This document shows, one piece after another, positions 36,982 to 47,428 of a stretch of 64,000 nt of DNA; the stretch's first letter is position 1; every line of letters begins with the position of its first letter. Origin of the DNA: Ophiura sarsii (taxonomy: Eukaryota; Echinodermata; Ophiuroidea; Amphilepidida; Ophiuridae). Under the pieces are notes generated by a model. That model was not told the DNA's origin. It was given only the letters and a program-made list of their open reading frames with translations, and ran no database searches. The position numbers and the translations under genes were made by a program. The DNA lies in the NCBI GenBank assembly GCA_035610835.1, contig CM069445.1, positions 82,161,786-82,225,785 of the forward strand, given 5' to 3'.

Positions 36982-37911
36982 CGGGGTGGGGTCCCTTAGA
37001 GCTCCCACACAAAAGGCCACAAGTGGTTTAGCTCCACATAAGTAAAGCGACCTTTTCAATTGATTCATTGACATGATGTAGCTAGCACAGTTCTATGACG
37101 TTTTGAGTATTGTGAAGCTGAGCAGTTGAAGCGTGAAGTTGAATGACGTTGGTTTGTTGTGATCACATGACATGACTGGTATACATCTATTTCACGCCCA
37201 AACCCATATCAAAACGGGCCGTAATGTTATTCTATGGAGCGTATAGAGTTGTAAAACTTATTATACCCTGATTCGGGCCCTTATTTTTGGGGGGCGAAGC
37301 CACCCTTAGCCTATAGCATGAGATTGCAAAAACTTACACATTTTGGTCTTTCTAGACATAAGTGGGGGCCGCCATGTTTGTAGTCTTTGTAAATTACATG
37401 TACCTATGCAGTTTATTTCAACAGTACCCGCAGTCTGTGCTGGAGTCAAAGCTATATTTGTTTAGTCGATTAGAGATGTGCTACTCCCAACAGAGAGACA
37501 TAATAGCTTATCTTGTTTGACTAGCTTATCTTGTTTGACGTAGGTCATATATACCTAGGTTGTTCTTCAGACTGTACCCCCCCCCCCCCCCCCCCCCCCC
37601 CTCCATGCACACAAATCAACTTTATTGGTTTCCTGTACTATTTTGTACTAACTGCGGTGTTTTGGTTCTTTTTTTGGTTTGAATTATAGAAAATACATAC
37701 ACACTTTTCCCTGGTATTTTGGTATGAAACAGATGTTTGGTTACAAAACATGCTTCTCTCTCTTGGATCGCCCCCATTCCATTTCAATGGAATTTTTATT
37801 ATGCCAGGACTGATTTATGCCTCTGCTGGTATATTGTTCTTCAATGATTAGGGGGGGGGGGGGGGGGGGGGGGGGTTCCAAGAATAGGCGGTGGGTGGGG
37901 GCAGGGGCGTA
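36982..37911. other. no gene seen; homopolymer tracts
   Basis: It contains a poly-C run (37578-37602), a poly-G run (37852-37875) and a duplicated TAGCTTATCTTGTTTGAC (37506-37540). No coding signal. Confidence 0.5.
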
Positions 37912-38106
37912 GCTCATTCCCCTGACGAAAACAATCCAATTTGTGCCCCCGCCCCCCACCCCACTAAAAAAAAAAAAGTGAGAAAAAAAAGGAAATAGTA
38001 AAAAATTGAGAAAAAAGACGAGGTTATTAGCCAAATAGAAGGCAAAGTTGTACATGTAGTACATTTACTGTGCGGTTTTTTTTACTGTGCGAATTTGTTT
38101 GACCTC

Positions 38107-38147
<41 letters not shown>

Positions 38148-38257
38148 ACTTACGTGAAATTCACGAGGTAAGTGAGTAGAATTTTTTTGGGGGGCAACCT
38201 TTTACGAAAATTTTAGAAATCTTGCCCCCCCTGAAAAAAATCCTAGCTACGCCACTG
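37912..38257 (+). mobile_element. hAT-type MITE with 8-bp target duplication GGTGGGGG
   Basis: The ends are CAGGGGCGTAGCT and TAGCTACGCCACTG. GGTGGGGG flanks both sides (37904-37911, 38258-38265). The interior carries a poly-C run of about 38 and ACTTACGTGAAATTCACGAG. Same family as 27461-27726. Confidence 0.85.
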
Positions 38258-38525
38258 GGTGGGGGTGGGGTCCTGGGTGGGAAGTGCCCCAGTCTTATCA
38301 CTCCAGTGAACCGTATTGAAAAAATAGTCTACTGTCTACGTGACTGGGGAGGGGGGGGGGGGGGGGAATGTTCAAATGAATACCGACCCATATTTTAAGT
38401 CATACTGAGCAGGCTCAATTAAAGATGTTGCAGATTTAGCATTCTCATGTGTTATATCTAGTGGTTCGGAAATCTTGAGCCTTATCAACTTGTAATATCA
38501 ACCGACAATGACCAACAGGCTCCAT

Positions 38526-38791
38526 CAGTGGCGTAGTATAGTAGTCAGGTTTTTCATATTGGGCGTGTTTGGGGGGGGGGGGGGGGGGGGGAGGGGGGGG
38601 TGGGGGGGGGGGGCGAAAAATGAAAGTGAACCGACAAGAGGGTTAGGACATGTTTTGACCAAAACCGCGCGCAAAAAACAGGTATTCAAAAACCAACAGT
38701 ACCAATCTCGACCGACAGTGTCGAGTCGCAACCAACCAACATGACTCTAAATATCGGATCTGCCCCACCCCCTCCTCTGGTTACGCCACTT
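38526..38791. mobile_element. hAT-type MITE with 8-bp target duplication GGCTCCAT
   Basis: The ends are CAGTGGCGTAG and TTACGCCACTT. GGCTCCAT flanks both sides (38518-38525, 38792-38799). The interior contains a G-run and GACCGACAGTG motifs similar to those in 30371-30718. Confidence 0.88.
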
Positions 38792-39094
38792 GGCTCCATG
38801 GTGGCGGCAGGAGATAAATGTTCTAGTGCAACCCAGTGCGGCGTGTATCATTCTCAATTGGCGGTCCAAACAGTAGCGTAGCCAGCGTGGGGGCAGGGGG
38901 GGCATACTGTTCCCCCCCCCCCCCCCCAGAATAATAATAATATATAATAATAAAACCATACTTATTGAGCGCATAACACAATTAAGTCCCTATGCGCTAT
39001 CACAAACAAACAAACAAACACCCCAACAAACAAACAAACAAACAAAACAAAAACACACAGTAACATGAGTAACAAGAGACAAAACAAAAATAAA

Positions 39095-41566
39095 TTAAAC
39101 ATTAACATTAAATAGGTAAGTTTTTAGCAATGATTTGAACTGTTCAAGAGTTTTGGCGGATTTAACATGATATGGTAAATTGTTCCAAAGTTCAGCAGAA
39201 GCATCTTGAAAAGAACGGCGACCATATGAAGTAGAAGGTGAAGACACATGCGCAAGAAGATATTTTGAGCCAGAACGAAGATTGCGAGTGGGCTCGTATT
39301 GTTGAATAAGATCTTGCAGATATATAGGAGCAAGAGCTCGAGTACATTTAAATGTTATCAGAAGAATCTTGTAGATAATGCGAGATCTGATCGGTAGCCA
39401 ATGTAAGTCACGAAGGACAGGGGAAATGTGACAGCGAATCTTAGACAGAGTAACAAGTCGAGCAGCAGAGTTTTGAATCCGTTGAAGTTTTGAGATTTGC
39501 GTATCAGGGAGAGCATAAAGTAAACTATTGCAGTTATCGAGTCGGCAAGTCACAAAAGCATGAATAAGTCTTTCAGTTGTTGGCTGATCGAGATAACGCC
39601 GGATTTGACCTATCTTATAAAGAGCATGAGAAGCCGCACGACAAATGTTGTTAACATGAACATCCATCATAAGATCGTTTTGAAGGATAATGCCAAGGTT
39701 GCGGGCACTGGAAGCTGGCTCAATGTGAGAATCATTGATTTTTACTGATGAAATCGTTGAATTTTTCCTAAAGCGGGATGTAATATGGAGAACTTCAGTC
39801 TTGTCATCATTCAATTTAAGGTCATTAGCTGTGGACCAGGTTTTGATATCTGTCACACAAGCTTCCAGTCGCGAGATTGCACCTTCTCTGTCATCATCAT
39901 TTTTCAATACAATATATATCTGAGTGTCATCTGCATAAGTCATTTTGGAGATGCCATGAGAATCGATGATATCTTCTAATGGAGATGAATACATTGTGAA
40001 GCCTAAAGGGCCAAGTACTGACCCCTGAGGAACACCCTCATGCGGAACATGAACCGATGACTCGCGACCATTTATAATGACAGATTGTGAACGGTTGGTG
40101 AAATACGATTTAATCCATGAAAGTGCAGAACCTGTGAATCCATATTTATTTGAGAAACGCTCTAACAGTACTTGGTGATTTATGGTGTCAAAAGCAGCCG
40201 AGTAGTCCAATAGAATGAGAATGGCTTCATGACCCTTGTCAGCAGCGAGAAGTAGGTTATTATAGACACAAAGAAGCGCTGTTTCTGTGCTATGGTTACA
40301 CCTATAGGCACTCTGCATTTTTCCATATAGGTTGTTCTCTGATAAATAATCTTGTATTTGGCCAGTACATGCACGCTCAACAGACTTGGCAAGAAACTTA
40401 AGATTAGCAACAGGCCTGTAGTTTTTTAGAATTTCACGATCCAATTTAGGTTTCTTGATGAGCGGTGTGATGTGAGCATGTTTCAGTGCATCAGGGAAAT
40501 GGCCTGCTTCTAACGAAGAGTTGATGATTCTAGTGATGATGGGAATGAGTTCTGGTAGACATTGTTTCAGAAGCCAAGTTGGTATTGGATCCAATCCACA
40601 TGATGTAGATGGCGATTTCATGATGATTTTTGTGACTGATTCTTCTGAAAGCGTGGAAAATTTGGACAACACAGCACTGGTGGATTCAGAAAATTGCACA
40701 GAGAGATGATCTTTAGGAGAGTTGTGGAGCTCATCCGTAATACGTTTAATCTTGTCGGCAAAGAAACTAGAGAAGCGTTCAACAAGTGGGATGTCAGATT
40801 CAGATGGTAAAACTTTAGAAGATTTTGGTGAGGTAAGTTTATTCACTTTTTGGAAAAGTTGTCGTGAATTACAGCCATCAAATTGCTTCTTATGGTAGTC
40901 ACATTTAGCCTCTTTAATTAATTGGTTATAGATGTGCGCTTGCTCCAAGAAGATAAGTTTGTGAATTTCAAGTCTTGAGGCGCACCATTTACGCTCACAC
41001 CGACGGACCTCTTGCTTAACTTTGCGAATATCCTCCGTAAACCAAGGGGCATGGGGTCTACATGTAATTGTTCGCGTTGTAAGAGGAGCATGCTTGTCAA
41101 GTAATGTTGACAAGACAGATTCATACTTGGAGATCAACAAACCAATATCAGCGAAAGAAGCCAAAGATGCACACAAAGGAGAATTAGATATATCATCACG
41201 AAAAGCGTTGACATCAAGTTCACGAAATGAGCGTGTTTTTATTTCCATTTTGACCGGATCTGGTCGTCCAATGTACAGCGAACATTTGATGGCAGCGTGA
41301 TCAGATGGCAAATAACTGGTCTTAGTAATATTTGACACTAAGTTGTCAGATGCGCGGGTAAGAATCAGATCAAGGGTGTGACCATCACGATGAGTTGGAC
41401 CTACTACATGCTGTTTCATGTTAACAGAATCAATGATGTCACGAAATATTGATGCCTCACGATCAGATATAATCTCCACATGAAAATTAAAATCACCGGC
41501 AATCATCACATTCTCTGGTGTACAAGAGATACATTCAAGAAATTGGGAGAATTCACGAAAAAACAT
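39095..41566 (-). CDS. LINE endonuclease C-terminus plus reverse transcriptase
   Basis: An intact 823-codon frame. Residues 22-27 (IAGDFN) and 88-90 (SDH) are the metal- and catalytic-site motifs of the AP endonuclease. NYRPV (382-386), the DYSAAFDTIN block (454-463), GVPQGSVLGP (511-520) and YADD (544-547, active site) mark the reverse transcriptase. The C-terminus has LHWLPI followed by the long LINE tail region. It would nick target DNA and copy the element's RNA there. The original start lies in the upstream frame (41676-42152). Frame intactness over 2.4 kb suggests a young copy. Confidence 0.9.
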   Translation of the reverse strand: MFFREFSQFLECISCTPENVMIAGDFNFHVEIISDREASIFRDIIDSVNMKQHVVGPTHRDGHTLDLILTRASDNLVSNITKTSYLPSDHAAIKCSLYIGRPDPVKMEIKTRSFRELDVNAFRDDISNSPLCASLASFADIGLLISKYESVLSTLLDKHAPLTTRTITCRPHAPWFTEDIRKVKQEVRRCERKWCASRLEIHKLIFLEQAHIYNQLIKEAKCDYHKKQFDGCNSRQLFQKVNKLTSPKSSKVLPSESDIPLVERFSSFFADKIKRITDELHNSPKDHLSVQFSESTSAVLSKFSTLSEESVTKIIMKSPSTSCGLDPIPTWLLKQCLPELIPIITRIINSSLEAGHFPDALKHAHITPLIKKPKLDREILKNYRPVANLKFLAKSVERACTGQIQDYLSENNLYGKMQSAYRCNHSTETALLCVYNNLLLAADKGHEAILILLDYSAAFDTINHQVLLERFSNKYGFTGSALSWIKSYFTNRSQSVIINGRESSVHVPHEGVPQGSVLGPLGFTMYSSPLEDIIDSHGISKMTYADDTQIYIVLKNDDDREGAISRLEACVTDIKTWSTANDLKLNDDKTEVLHITSRFRKNSTISSVKINDSHIEPASSARNLGIILQNDLMMDVHVNNICRAASHALYKIGQIRRYLDQPTTERLIHAFVTCRLDNCNSLLYALPDTQISKLQRIQNSAARLVTLSKIRCHISPVLRDLHWLPIRSRIIYKILLITFKCTRALAPIYLQDLIQQYEPTRNLRSGSKYLLAHVSSPSTSYGRRSFQDASAELWNNLPYHVKSAKTLEQFKSLLKTYLFNVNV

Positions 41567-41675
41567 TGGTGCAGTAGATTGTTTGTGTTTTGTTCTCTGT
41601 GGACGATAGATAATTATCAGGCGTAATGGACTTTGTGATCTTGCTGATATGGATAAGTCAATATATTCAAAAGAG

Positions 41676-42152
41676 TCATATATATGTTGTGGATGGCATC
41701 AGACGCACATTAAAGTTTTCACGCAAATAAACCAACACACCACCTCCTCTCCTGTCATTTCGTGGTACATGATGTAATTGATAGCCCGGTAAAGTGGTAG
41801 TCAAATCTGCTAATGTGTGATCATCTCTGTAGTCACCATTTAACCAGGTTTCCGTGATCGCAAGAATATCGATGCGGTTGGCAATTACTAAATCAGCGAT
41901 AATGCATGTCTTAGATTTTATCGATCGGGCATTCCATAAAGCAAATTTTGAAAAGATACGTCTGACTGGAGAATAGAATTTCTTAGGTTGAGTTACAGAC
42001 TTTATAGCTTTATCTGGAACAGATGCATTTCTGTTGGATTTTTGAGTCCGTATTCGACGTTTTGTGCCTTTAGTTCCACGGTGAGATATTTTACGCAAGC
42101 ATGGGCGTAAAAGGGCAGTTATTTCAGTTTGCGTTGGTTGCGTCAGATTCAA
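41676..42152 (-). pseudogene. LINE endonuclease N-terminus, frameshifted from the main ORF
   Basis: A 158-codon frame with ALWNARSIKSK, ITETWL and RRGGGVLVYL, the first motifs of the AP endonuclease of CR1/L2-group LINEs. A basic region (RGTKGTKRRIR) precedes them. It ends in a premature stop just before the 823-codon frame. The two frames differ by one position, so a single indel near 41660-41690 splits the protein. Sequencing error is possible, because the site is a TATATAT-like run. Confidence 0.85.
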
Positions 42153-42200
42153 TTTACAATCGGTGCCTATGTAGCGGGAATCGCTTTTTGTAGAAGTTTT

Positions 42201-42903
42201 AGGCGTATTTAATTATTTAATCATTGCAAACGGTTGCAATACCTTTAAAGATCTATTTTTATTATGCACCGCTTGTAATTTCATTTTGGGGTGTTGCCTG
42301 TACGCTACCTGATCGGCCTCACCTATCTGGGGACAACTAGAGGGCGTTGCTAATTGGTTTAGGCTTGTGCAATACAGCGGGGGAAAACCAAAAAGGCCAT
42401 CTTTTGTTGAACGCGTGGTATGATCAGAAAACTCGGAAAGCTGTGTTGGAAAACATCGAAATTTGGTAGAAATCGGACGTTTTGATTGACATCCTTTCAT
42501 TGTAAGTACTATAGATGTATATAGAACATTCTTGGACCATTGTGATTCATGTATTTTGTAAATTGAGCGATTTCTGCGCGTTTTCGTGGACAAGGTAGAT
42601 ACCAGATTTTGTATACATGTTCCGTGATTTTTAACAGTGTGTGAATAGGGCATTTATTTCTGTTTTCATCACACTGACACCGTAGTTTGAGACCCCAAAT
42701 ATCTCTTTTTGATTGTGTCAGATTACTTCAAAAAGCCGATTGTTAGTGATAGTATGTCGTATAGCGTTATGCATGACCAAAAACGAGCCCTGATTTACGT
42801 GTTTGGAGTGATTTTGGGCAGTTTTAAAATCTATTGAATTTGTTGAAAATTATCAAACTTGTGTGCATAAAACAGTACCCCTGCGTAGATCAATTTGAGA
42901 TGA
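42201..42903. other. LINE 5' region, or promoter and first exon of an unknown transcript
   Basis: Not repetitive inside this window. On the minus strand AAAAGATGGCC (about 42395-42405) is a YY1-type site of the kind found in LINE promoters. On the plus strand an inverted CCAAT box (CTAATTGGTTT, 42350) is followed at 42502 by a good splice donor, TT/GTAAGT. Both readings are open. Confidence 0.3.
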
Positions 42904-42970
42904 TGACGTCATGATATTCTAGAAAGTTCTCGAAAGGTGCGAAGTGCATTCTGGGTGTTGCTATAGTAAC
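42904..42970. promoter_or_regulatory. CRE + perfect heat-shock element + ZNF143-like site + X-box
   Basis: Within 67 bp there are four sites: TGACGTCA (42904-42911), a four-unit heat-shock element TTCTAGAAAGTTCTCGAA (42917-42934), TGCATTCTGGGT (42945-42956, like the reverse of a ZNF143/Staf site) and GTTGCTATAGTAAC (42957-42970, an RFX X-box). Function is inferred from motifs only. Confidence 0.5.
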
Positions 42971-44168
42971 TCGGCGTAAGAAAATACGATAAATTGTAGA
43001 CGGTAGCTTATTTTGGTTTTGTTCAGAAATAGAAATCATTACAGAGTGTACCAAAAATAGTACGCTTCACCAAATTACGTTGTATTATGTGGTGCTTTTG
43101 TATGGTTGCCGTATAATAATCCTGTTTATCAAATTTTGTATGTCGTGCTGTGATTTTGAAATTATTACAGTGTGTTTCCAAATTATTGTTTCAAATAATA
43201 CTTTGTCCGTAGAGATTGGGTACAGCTGAAAATACAGTTGCACTGTTCTGACCATTAAAATATTGTTAATGATTTTTAGGATTGTTACATGAAGTCAGCT
43301 GTTCCTGATTTTCATGCCCTAAATTTTGGATTAGGATTTTCTTCCTGAGCTAATTGTTAGTCTGATTTTTGATTAGTTATTCAGGCTTGCATGTCAATGG
43401 TAGTGTGTATGATTATAAATTACCAGTGCACACAAAATATTTCATGAATGTAGATTGAGTCATTGTTTCATGGATAAATGATTACTCTATACCAAAATTG
43501 TCACGCTATCATGATTCAGGGTTGGATTGTGTAAACATGTAAATTGAGGCCATTGTATGGTAGGAGCGATTAGTGAATTTGTTTATTATGTATTCTTAAA
43601 CAACATGGGATGGGCGTGCCGCGTATAAATTGAGCCTGTGCTTTATCTTTTTGATTATTACAGCTATCTATCTAGTATTTGGGTAGGCTTTTTGTGACAA
43701 TATCCCATAATTCCTTATCGCGTTGATATAGAAACCAAACCATCAGAGATGATTCCTGGTCACTGTATTGTAAATACAGGGAACTTGCATGGCAAATGAT
43801 TGTATTTTATTACTTGTGTGTTGGACAGAACAGGTGACCCGGATGTTAAATTGTTATGATGATATGTGTATATATTTGTATGCTAGAGTTAAATAGGTAT
43901 TCCAATATTCCTGAATACTTTCGGTAGTAATGATTCTTTAATCATTCAAAATTTCTTATAATATTGAGGGTTGTCATGTACACAAAGTGTGATCCCCTGA
44001 TTGTGCTGCGGAATAGTCGGCATGTTTGTTCTGTTTGGTTAGACCGTTTTGGAGACTTATTGCATTGTGTAATGTAATCTGCTGATTTTGGGTTGTAGTT
44101 TTTTTTTAGTGACCAAAATTAGTGCTCAGTCAAACACTTAGAGTATTTTTTGACATTTCACATTTTTT

Positions 44169-44640
44169 ATGTTCAATAAGAAATCACTTAGTCGATTTTT
44201 GCTTTATCCAACACTTAGGGCATTTTTGACATTTCACATTTTTATGTTCAATGAGAAATTACTTAGTCGATTTTTGCTTTATCCAACACTTAGAGCATTT
44301 TTGACATTTCACAATTTTATGTTCAATGAGAAATTACATAGTCGATTTTTGGAAATATTTTCAATTTCCAAATTACTTACAAGTTTTTCTGTAATCAAAA
44401 TTTGTGTTTTGGTGAAACACTTAGAATGTTTTGGAGGATCAGATTTTTGTGTTTTTGGTGAAACACTTAGAAAATTTTGGAGGATCAAAATTTGTTCTGT
44501 AACACTTAGAAGTTTTCTGTGATCCAAATTTGTGTTTTTGGGAAAAACACTTGTAAATTTTTGAAGTGATTGAAATTTATCACTGGTCCAAAAATACTTT
44601 GTAGATTTTTGATTTCGATATTTTTCCATGCTGTGTCAAT
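44169..44640 (+). repeat. 75-bp tandem repeat and related shorter units
   Basis: Three 75-bp units (ATGTTCAATRAGAAAT..., CACTTAG, GACATTTCAC) stay in one open frame. They are followed by shorter units built on AAACACTTAGAA and TTTTGGAGGATCA. A partial unit precedes them at about 44125. Confidence 0.8.
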
Positions 44641-45739
44641 ACTTAGTACATTTTCGATTTCAACATTTTATCATGCTTGGTGAAAAATACTTTAATGTTT
44701 TGACAACTAACTATCTTGTTACATGGTGACACTGTGTCACACTATACTATGTGAAGTACATTGGGGAGCATGCTTATGCATGGGTATTATTACCTGGGGT
44801 GAGGTCAACCTTGTTATTGTCCATCCACACATACAATTGTGAATGCCATGACCTTATACTGTATATAGACTAGATTAACTATTGGTGGGAATATCCTACT
44901 ATCTTTTGTGTTAAATAGGAATCGTGACAGAAAGTGTGACGGAAGTAATAGGTGAACTGAAGATTGGTAATACGAACCCTTATTGTAGAGCAGGAATGTA
45001 AGTAATGTCACTTCATTTAAAAATCATGGTGATATGTAAATAATGGCAAATGGCGAGTAGGAGAGGTACAGGTGAGAATTAAACTGTTTGGTACAACATT
45101 AATTCATCGTAACCTTTGGAAGTGGTTGTCAATTGTTCCATTGGAATGATATGTGCGCTCCAAACCATGGCGTCGTGCTGAGTAATGAAGTTCGTGCACA
45201 TGTTGGTTGTAGTTTAAGAAATAAGACTTGCGATATTTTGTCAAGTTATGAACACATTTTACTTTGGTTATCATTGGTTACATACTGTATTGTTATAATA
45301 AAGTTTAGATAAGTAGTGTAGTAAGCGCACCCTAAAGCGACCCATACTCGCGTAGTGTAGATTCAGTAGTTATAACTGGTGGTAAAAATTAATATGTACT
45401 TGGGTGAATTCATCATTCGAGACTTGTTTACAAATACTAGGCTTACTTGTACAAAGTCACCATTCATTCTTTGATCACCAATACTAGGCTTACTTATATA
45501 TATTGCTTTGTGTTGGAAGTACAACGACTATGTTACTGCCTCAAACATGGTTAATGATCGTGATGAGGGAGTTTGAGCAAATTAACCGACAAATTATGAT
45601 ATGTGTAAATGAAGGAAAATGGTCTATGTGCACGTGGCGATGGCGTAGTTTCTGTTATGAAAAGTATTCGTATGTGCACGTGGCGATGGTGTAATTGCTG
45701 TTATCAACGTACTGGTTGCCGTGCGCGGTGGGGACTGAC

Positions 45740-45800
45740 CTAGAGAGGTTGAGCGACATAGGAGTTGAGCGACATAGGAGTTGAGCGACAGAGGAATTGA
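45740..45800 (+). repeat. 17-18-bp tandem repeat, GTTGAGCGACATAGGA
   Basis: Three to four copies of GTTGAGCGACATAGGA with slight variation in a purine-rich stretch. Confidence 0.85.
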
Positions 45801-45973
45801 GAGGAAGAGAGGTCTTACCCACGGAAAGGAGACATGGAGCTTAAGCGCGGCGATGTGTTATGGAGCCTGAGCGCAGAGTTGGACTGTAAGCTTATGGCGC
45901 GTAAACATTTACACATATGATAGTCGGTGTGACATGGCATTAACACAGTGTTCTTTTCTTTTGTATGTTTCAG

Positions 45974-46318
45974 AACGCTCCATGGTGGTACAATTTATGG
46001 TGGTACAGTTTTTGGTGGTACAATTTTTGGTGGTACAATCTTAATTTATGGTGGTACAGTTTTTGGTGGTACAATTTTTGGTGGCACAATCTTAATTTTT
46101 GGTGGTACAATCTTAATTTTTGGTGGTACAATCGTCAAATCTCCAATTTCAGTTTCTTTTTGATCCTTAATTCTAAGTTTTATTTTTAGTCTTCCCCATT
46201 TCTCACTTTGGTACAATTCTCACTTTCGACTTTATTTTCGTCAGTTGGGCTAAGTCATGTAAATAACACTTGGAATTTGTAGATGCTGTAGTTGTGGAGT
46301 GGTGTGGTTGCGAAATAA
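45974..46318 (+). other. possible terminal exon of an unknown transcript
   Basis: A strong acceptor (TTCTTTTCTTTTGTATGTTTCAG ending 45973, shown here as a 23-base region of mostly pyrimidines) precedes a 15-bp GGTGGTACAATTTTT-type repeat, and AATAAA follows at 46313. With the donor at 42502 this would make a 3.5-kb intron. No convincing protein is encoded: the repeat frame reads GGTIFGGTIF-like. A non-coding transcript or LTR remnant is equally possible. Confidence 0.3.
45978..46133 (+). repeat. 15-bp tandem repeat GGTGGTACAATTTTT
   Basis: About nine units of GGTGGTACARTTTNT, with longer units that insert CTTAATTTT. All units keep the reading frame, so two frames are open throughout. Confidence 0.9.
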
Positions 46319-46429
46319 ATGGTACATAGAATATTAACCTAATTGTCCGGTGCTTTGTTCTTCACGGTAGAAAAGCAGGTTCTGCCCTGCAAACTAACCC
46401 ACGTGGTCTTATAAATCAGGTTTCTAATT

Positions 46430-46795
46430 TCAACCCTGCCCAAACTTAAAATAACCCAAAAAAATTAGTGGTGTCAGATTGGCAAAATTGCATTCTGCAC
46501 GCTTCGTGGTCTCGGTTCCCGCCACACCTATTTGCAAAAGTTCCTCTCTAGTATAACCAAGTATAGGACGGTCTTGATGCCGGCGTGATTGGTCATCATG
46601 TAGCGAAGGTCCAGGATTAGGGTTGATGTCATTACTGAGTGTGAGTAATGATTGGAAAGTTGGTGACCCATTGATATAATAGGCAACATAGGGTCCAAGA
46701 TATCTGCAGTTTTCATATTTTGATGATATGTTCTTGAAGATAGAGTCAAGCTGACAATGACAATGCTGGCTACGCGCCTGGGTCCAAATGAGTAA
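46430..46795 (-). pseudogene. LINE ORF N-terminus with 2A-like DINPNPGP motif
   Basis: The minus-strand frame contains SNDINPNPGP (46636-46607) followed 15 residues later by GYTREELLQIG, then loses similarity and stops at 46430. A 2A-like NPGP motif followed by a YTREELL block is the N-terminal layout of several deuterostome CR1/L2-type LINE ORFs, where 2A-like peptides make the ribosome skip a bond. The upstream sequence (SSKYENCRYLG) is open to about 46795. No endonuclease follows. The LINE at 39-42 kb is on the same strand, 4.2 kb away, so a split single element is possible. Confidence 0.5.
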
Positions 46796-47180
46796 AATAT
46801 CGACATCATTTGTAATTTTGACAAACTCACTATGGCAATTCTACTAGATCCAAAGAGCATTGCGTTGAACACCCCCAAAAAGGACACCAGGCATTTTACC
46901 TGCCCCGGCCAATTCACCAATTTAGCCATTGACCTCACCCACTATGGCATTGAGTCTCATCTTGAACGTTTATGGACCATTTTTAGAGTGAGTTTTTACA
47001 CAATGGTTGAGCATTTAATTTAAAAAGGGGTTCATGCAGTGACAGGCTGTCAAAAGGCGTTATTGGTACCAGCCACCCCTCCCCTCCCATCCCCCACACA
47101 CCCCCCACACACCCCCAGCCCCCCACCCCACCTCTACCTATACACACCTGCCGTGCAGCAGCAGCTGGGCTATTCTCGCT
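46796..47180. other. no gene seen; C-rich tract before eIF4E3
   Basis: 47078-47140 is a CCCC/CACAC-rich tract. The stretch 47141-47267 is probable promoter and 5' UTR of eIF4E3; no TATA box seen. Confidence 0.4.
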
Positions 47181-47264
47181 AATTGATTGATATTGGGCGC
47201 ATTTTGGGAGTATAATTTGGGCAACCTCAACCAGCTGTTGATGTTGTACGAGTTTGTCCCGGGT

Positions 47265-47275
47265 AAGATGGCGGC
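47265..47275 (+). promoter_or_regulatory. YY1 motif overlapping the eIF4E3 start codon
   Basis: AAGATGGCGGC is an exact YY1 consensus and contains the ATG (47268). This arrangement, YY1 at the translation start, is typical of TATA-less broadly expressed genes and also gives a strong Kozak context. Confidence 0.65.
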
Positions 47276-47428
47276 TACTGAGTTCAGACAATCGCAGGAC
47301 TGCGAAATGGATAATTCATTATCTCTGTCCGATGACGGGGAACTTAACTTTGATTCCATACCGTCCGCGGCTGAGTTAGAGAAACCAGGAGTACCACTAA
47401 ACAGTCCGTGGACGTTTTGGTTGGATAG
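47268..47428 (+). CDS. EIF4E3: eIF4E3 (class III eIF4E), coding exon 1
   Basis: Start of a cap-binding protein of the eIF4E family. The exon encodes an acidic N-terminus, then PGVPLNSPWTFWLDR, the conserved start of the class III cap-binding fold. It ends inside the Arg codon at a GT donor (47429). An in-frame ATG lies upstream at 47187, but 47268 has the AAGATGG context. Together exons 1-5 give about 157 codons matching the order of vertebrate eIF4E3. The Cys that replaces eIF4E Trp56 (exon 2) and the retained Trp102 equivalent (exon 3/4 junction) mark class III. The protein is expected to bind the mRNA cap in the cytoplasm. In vertebrates the gene lies next to GPR27. Confidence 0.93.

Larger units (their letters stand above)
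38935..42200 (-). mobile_element. L2/CR1-like LINE, nearly complete ORF2
   Basis: A minus-strand non-LTR element. The 5' part encodes an AP-type endonuclease (42152-41676 plus the start of the next frame), followed by reverse transcriptase (to 39095). Then comes a 3' UTR with CAAA repeats, a GCGCATAGGG...GCGCTCAATAAG terminal hairpin-like motif and an ATT-rich tail (about 38935-38955). That tail type is common in L2/CR1-group LINEs. No target duplication could be fixed at the poorly defined 5' end. One frameshift separates the two frames. Confidence 0.85.

Noticed and set aside
45948..46189. Gly- or Trp-rich repeat proteins in two overlapping frames
   Set aside because: Both frames are open only because the 15-bp repeat length is a multiple of three.
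46469..46482. TGGTGTCAGATTGG as a tRNA-Leu primer-binding site of an LTR retrotransposon
   Set aside because: No LTR with TG...CA ends, no second LTR and no gag or pol next to it; it also falls inside the LINE-like frame.
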